Of a stretch of 46,277 nt of DNA, positions 43,131 through 46,277 are shown piece by piece. Below the pieces are notes generated by a model, which saw only the letters and a list, made by a program, of their open reading frames with translations, was not told the DNA's origin and made no database searches. The position numbers and the translations under genes were made by a program. Source of the DNA: an uncultured Lachnospiraceae bacterium (GTDB taxonomy: Bacteria; Bacillota; Clostridia; Lachnospirales; Lachnospiraceae); contig CAJUMJ010000013.1 in NCBI GenBank assembly GCA_910587095.1, forward strand, positions 1 to 46,277, written 5' to 3'. The first letter of the stretch is position 1. Each line of letters opens with the position of its first letter.

Positions 43131-43778
43131 ATGTGGATCAAAAAGCTGTTTACATGGGCGGCGACCGGAGTATTGCTTGCCGGAGTTTTCGTTATGCCCG
43201 TGTCGGCTCACGGACATCATAGTCAGGCAAATACCGCGGCGAATGCGGTTTGTTCGGTTTGTACGGTAGAAGGCTGCGCAATAACCGGGCTTCATACTCA
43301 TAACAGTACGACTTATTGCGGATATGCCCATGCGGGAGGTTACTGCGACGGTTCCTGTGGGGCTGTCAGCGTCTGCGCGGTAGCGGGCTGTACGGAGACA
43401 GGATACCATCTTCATGACAGTCAGGCTTATTGCGGATATAATCATGCAAGCGGCTACTGTGACGGTTCCTGCGGCGTTGTCGGCACATGCACAGTGGCAG
43501 GCTGCACGGAGACGGGGTATCATACCCACAACAGCCAGACTTATTGCGGTTATGACCATGAGTACGGTTATTGCGACGGCTCATGTGGTGTGGTTGGGGT
43601 CTGCCATGTGGCAGGCTGCTCGCAGACAGGGCATCATAGCCACAACAACCAGAGCTATTGCGGCTATAATCACGCGAACGGCTACTGCGACAATTCCTGC
43701 GTAGTGCAGTATACGAACCAGTCCACAGGAGGGAGCAGAGGTTATAGCGGTGGCCATCATGGAAGACATCATGGTTGA
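43131..43778 (+). CDS. Secreted Cys/His-rich repeat protein
   Basis: A 215-residue exported protein. The signal peptide spans 1-26 (PVSA before HGHH). Four repeats of 38 residues begin at C44, C82, C120 and C158, each reading C-x4-GC-x2-TG-x-H-x-H, then YCGY-x-H, GYCD and SC. Each unit holds five cysteines and three or four histidines, so extracellular metal binding (zinc, copper or nickel) or disulfide stabilisation is likely. A Gly/His-rich tail (GGHHGRHHG) adds more ligand. The family is not recognised. The gene has its own promoter and terminator and is a monocistronic unit. Confidence 0.8.
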   Translation: MWIKKLFTWAATGVLLAGVFVMPVSAHGHHSQANTAANAVCSVCTVEGCAITGLHTHNSTTYCGYAHAGGYCDGSCGAVSVCAVAGCTETGYHLHDSQAYCGYNHASGYCDGSCGVVGTCTVAGCTETGYHTHNSQTYCGYDHEYGYCDGSCGVVGVCHVAGCSQTGHHSHNNQSYCGYNHANGYCDNSCVVQYTNQSTGGSRGYSGGHHGRHHG

Positions 43779-43817
43779 TGGGAAAACCGGACATATTTAC
43801 AGGTAACGCTTTGCGGT

Positions 43818-43849
43818 AAACCCGCCTCCGTTTTGGAGGCGGGTTTTTT
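43818..43849 (+). terminator. Strong Rho-independent terminator
   Basis: CCCGCCTCC pairs with GGAGGCGGG over a short TTTT-containing loop, flanked by AAA and TTTTTT. It ends the Cys/His repeat gene. Confidence 0.92.
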
Positions 43850-43871
43850 GCGCGCATGAGCAGCAAATATA

Positions 43872-43900
43872 TTGACATAAACTGTGCAATTTGTTATTGT
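43872..43900 (+). promoter_or_regulatory. SigA-type promoter of the DUF3863-like gene
   Basis: TTGACA (43872-43877) and TATTGT (43895-43900) are 17 bp apart, with a leader of about 100 nt before the start at 44010. Confidence 0.7.
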
Positions 43901-44009
43901 TATTTTATGGACAACCGATTGCGCAAAGTAAAAAATACCAAATGTGCTCGGAAGTAAGAAGAGAAAATAATGGAAACGGATGCACCCAAATGACGAAATG
44001 GAGGAAAAA

Positions 44010-45848
44010 ATGGATCAGTTTATTGTAAACATCATCCATCGTCCGGAGATGGTACCAGAGTATGCGGAAAAGGTGACCGGACATGGCAAGGAGGAGGATA
44101 TCGGGAGGAAAGAGCTTTTGACGGAGTCTCTTGATATCTTCAAGACACAGCAGTCGATTGCGCACAAGAACGGATTAAAGACCACGATCCAGATGACTTA
44201 CGCGGCTCTGTTTAACGATGAGGCGGTGGCGCTCGCGAAGGCGGACCACGAGCAGTACGGCGACGAGATCGCTTTGTCCCTGCTGGGCCTTCCCTGTGAG
44301 GAATTTCGCGAGAAATACAAGACGAAAGACTTCTGTATCTGGATGTTTTCGATGGAGGACAAGAAGTCTATCGTGGACGATGTGTTTGGCAAATTTAAAG
44401 ACAGGTTCGGCTTTTACCCGGAGTCCACGGGTTCCTATTATATGGACGCCGACCTGATTAATTATATCAAAGAGAAATATCCCATGGTGAAATGCGCCGT
44501 GGCTACCTGCTGGGAGGAAGGACCGAAGGCGTACCACACCTGCAACAATTCCTGGTACACGTTTATGGACGGCGGCCCTTGGGCGCCCTGGATTCCGAGT
44601 AAGCAGAATACCCACGCGCCTGCGGCGAACGAGGCGGAGGATTCCGGCATTGTGGCGATTCCCCATTTGTCCCGCGACCTGATTGCATGCTACGACGGCA
44701 ACGGTTCCAATTTCGGAACACACCCGCAGAATGTCCTACGTAGCATGTGTTATGATTCGAAGACCTGGGAATACCCGTATCTGTACAATCTGATTGACCA
44801 GTTCAGGGATTTGGCGAAGTATAACAACGGTTATGCATATAACATGATGTTCGTAGGGCCGGGCTGGATGAACAAGATGGGCCGTTGGGAAGCGCCTTAT
44901 GAACTTTTGTTGAAATCCTATGAGGACGGCATGGCATACTATGGCGAGCTGAAAAAGGAAGGTAAGCTGGAGGATATGACGATGGCGGAGTTCGCAGATT
45001 TTTACCGTGCGAACAGAAGATTGACGGAGCCGGAGTGTGCACTTTGGAGAGATATTTTATACGGATCGGACAAGCAGCTTTTCTGGTATTGCGATCCTTA
45101 CATGAGAGTGTGCGCGAACATGGATCAGGGCGGTGCGATTGTCGATCTGCGTCCTTATGCGGCGAAGCTGGAGTGGCCGGTGGGCATCGGCACAAAGCAT
45201 GTGACGGATGCATCCTATCCTTTCCTGATTCAGGAGAAGTACCGTGCGGGCTATTTCACTCACTATGCGGGTGAGGGCACGGTGAGAAGCGCGAAGCTGA
45301 CCCACAACGGAGAGGAAGTGGATCTGTGTCTGTGCCGGACGAAAGCGCATTTCTCGCAGGAGGGCAACACCAGAATCCTTACACTTGACCCTGTGGATAT
45401 CGAGTTCTACGATCTGACGGTGAAGTTACAGACGAAGATGTATTTCGCTGAGGGAAGTTCCAACATCAAGATCGAGAGAGCGATTCTTGAGATGAGCGAT
45501 CCGAACGCCGAGGTAGAGATCAACGAGTACATGGTGGCATGCTACGGTACGACGGAATATTCGGAAGATATGAGCAACGTGAAACTGTCCGTAACCGACG
45601 AAGTGAAGACGGAGAAGATCGACTATGCTTACAAGTGCCGCGAGGCGCAGGTGCAGGGCGCGACAGAGGCGGTGGCGGTGGTTCCCGAGATCGGGACGAG
45701 AGTGTCCATGAGCTGCGATAAGAAAGAGGCTGTCGGCTACATCAAGGAAGGGTACGCGTTCTCCCCGATGTTTACGTTAGGCTACACCACCCAGTTAAAA
45801 GATAAGGAGGTATTCGCGACATGGCTCAATCTGGCAAAGGCAAATTAA
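44010..45848 (+). CDS. DUF3863/DUF3864-like protein, possible carbohydrate-active enzyme
   Basis: A 612-residue cytoplasmic protein with no signal peptide. The N-terminal 370 residues look like a barrel with many aromatic and acidic residues (IVNIIHRPEMVPEY, FGFYPESTGSYYMDADLI, WYTFMDGGPWAPWIP), similar to polysaccharide deacetylase or glycosidase-like barrels. The C-terminal 240 residues are beta-rich. The name DUF3863/DUF3864 is from memory. ATG 44010 has GGAGG 5 nt upstream; the in-frame ATG at 43980 has no SD. It overlaps the next gene by 28 bp. Substrate unknown. Confidence 0.75.
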   Translation: MDQFIVNIIHRPEMVPEYAEKVTGHGKEEDIGRKELLTESLDIFKTQQSIAHKNGLKTTIQMTYAALFNDEAVALAKADHEQYGDEIALSLLGLPCEEFREKYKTKDFCIWMFSMEDKKSIVDDVFGKFKDRFGFYPESTGSYYMDADLINYIKEKYPMVKCAVATCWEEGPKAYHTCNNSWYTFMDGGPWAPWIPSKQNTHAPAANEAEDSGIVAIPHLSRDLIACYDGNGSNFGTHPQNVLRSMCYDSKTWEYPYLYNLIDQFRDLAKYNNGYAYNMMFVGPGWMNKMGRWEAPYELLLKSYEDGMAYYGELKKEGKLEDMTMAEFADFYRANRRLTEPECALWRDILYGSDKQLFWYCDPYMRVCANMDQGGAIVDLRPYAAKLEWPVGIGTKHVTDASYPFLIQEKYRAGYFTHYAGEGTVRSAKLTHNGEEVDLCLCRTKAHFSQEGNTRILTLDPVDIEFYDLTVKLQTKMYFAEGSSNIKIERAILEMSDPNAEVEINEYMVACYGTTEYSEDMSNVKLSVTDEVKTEKIDYAYKCREAQVQGATEAVAVVPEIGTRVSMSCDKKEAVGYIKEGYAFSPMFTLGYTTQLKDKEVFATWLNLAKAN

Positions 45849-46039
45849 ATTACAGGTGTCCTTCCTGCTTTATGAGGGACTTGGACATTGATATGTTTTA
45901 TGATAAGGACAAGAAGGAGTATCACTGCATCCGCTGTCAGTATGTGGGGACGGAGGAGGACGTGCTGGCAAAGAACGAACTGGTGCGGTTTCGGTATAAG
46001 GATGCGATGAAGCGGTTTACGAAGTTTGATTTCGATTAA
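45821..46039 (+). CDS. Small zinc-ribbon protein
   Basis: A 72-residue protein with a four-cysteine zinc ribbon: CPSC (C13, C16) and CIRC (C36, C39), followed by a basic helix (VRFRYKDAMKRFTKFDFD). It starts inside the end of the DUF3863-like gene, in another frame, and AAGGAGG (45804-45810) lies within that gene, so translation is probably coupled. Likely binds nucleic acid or a protein partner; a role with the upstream enzyme is inferred from overlap only. Confidence 0.8.
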   Translation: MAQSGKGKLNYRCPSCFMRDLDIDMFYDKDKKEYHCIRCQYVGTEEDVLAKNELVRFRYKDAMKRFTKFDFD

Positions 46040-46138
46040 GGGTTAAATGAATGTAGTGGCGGCAGGCTGACCGGCGATATATCTACAAATATCATAACAA
46101 GTGTTTCACTTGAGCGCGTTAATGACAACGGAGAAATA

Positions 46139-46175
46139 GATTGAAAAATCATGCTGATGCACTGATTTTTCAATC
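46139..46175. repeat. 13-bp perfect hairpin
   Basis: GATTGAAAAATCA (46139-46151) pairs with TGATTTTTCAATC (46163-46175) over an 11-nt loop. It may terminate the zinc-ribbon operon in either direction. Between 46040 and 46138 nothing is seen. Confidence 0.6.
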
Positions 46176-46185
46176 GGCAATTTAA

Positions 46186-46272
46186 GTCAGAGACGGGGAT
46201 TGCCCTGATCGCAGATGAGAAATCGCCTGCGCGAATTTCTCATCGCGTGTCATCGCAGTAAACTGCTCTGAC
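46186..46272. repeat. Nested palindromic element at the right end
   Basis: Outer arms GTCAGAG (46186-46192) and CTCTGAC (46266-46272) enclose an inner hairpin in which GATGAGAAAT (46214-46223) pairs with ATTTCTCATC (46235-46244). The nested design resembles the element at the left end of the window, though the sequences differ. Confidence 0.5.
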
Positions 46273-46277
46273 ATGGA

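Noticed and set aside
43262..43700. The regular 114-bp repeats as a CRISPR array
   Set aside because: They are in-frame coding repeats of a signal-peptide protein; there are no short identical repeats with variable spacers. No CRISPR was found elsewhere.

Overview
The window looks like chromosomal DNA of a Gram-positive anaerobe of the Clostridia, most probably Lachnospiraceae. The evidence is the strong AGGAGG-type ribosome binding sites, TTG and GTG starts, a bacteriohemerythrin-response regulator protein, a three-S1-domain protein, a DUF3863-like protein and CspA/CspB-like subtilases. There is no integrase, terminase, tail or plasmid replication gene, so it is not a prophage or plasmid. 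The housekeeping flanks look moderately GC-rich and the block at about 12.5-20.6 kb is visibly AT-richer.

Layout. 0-7.4 kb: plus-strand housekeeping genes, namely prfA with a triplicated 3' end, a hemerythrin-receiver protein, an S1-domain RNA-binding protein, a CPBP membrane protease, a cysteine hydrolase, nth and a hypothetical gene. 7.4-10.4 kb, minus strand: a YeiH-type exporter, a small 4-TM protein paired with an XRE regulator, and an AraC-type regulator. 10.6-12.4 kb: an intact subtilase, divergent from the AraC gene.

12.5-20.6 kb: a defence-like island. It opens with an AlbA_2/Schlafen-like regulator with its own promoter, followed by decayed nurA and herA genes. A compact five-gene operon then starts from a perfect extended -10 promoter: a TIR protein, a helical protein, an SPFH-like protein, a membrane protein with an SH3-like tail, and a two-TM Macro (ThsA_Macro/DUF6430-like) protein. 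The first and last genes match the signal-producing and effector halves of type II Thoeris. The TIR protein ends in a short Gly/Asn motif that recurs with the same spacing near the N-terminus of the next protein, suggesting homotypic, perhaps amyloid-like, coupling. This is the best candidate for a new system variant.

20.6-21.5 kb: a scar with a dead subtilase fragment related to the 10.6 kb gene and a transposase remnant. 21.5-38.5 kb: a five-gene plus-strand cassette of unknown role, encoding a Hint-domain protein, a protein with a ubiquitin/SLBB/LysM-like C-terminus, a 982-residue protein, a ComEC-like metallo-beta-lactamase-fold protein and a 2970-residue beta-rich protein with LysM-like modules. 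None has a visible signal peptide.

38.9-46.3 kb: ordinary genes again: a methyl-accepting chemotaxis protein, a secreted MBL-fold protein, a LacI regulator with a likely autoregulatory operator, a secreted Cys/His repeat protein, a DUF3863-like protein coupled to a small zinc ribbon protein, and a palindrome-rich end. All family names come from reading motifs by eye; no database search was run.
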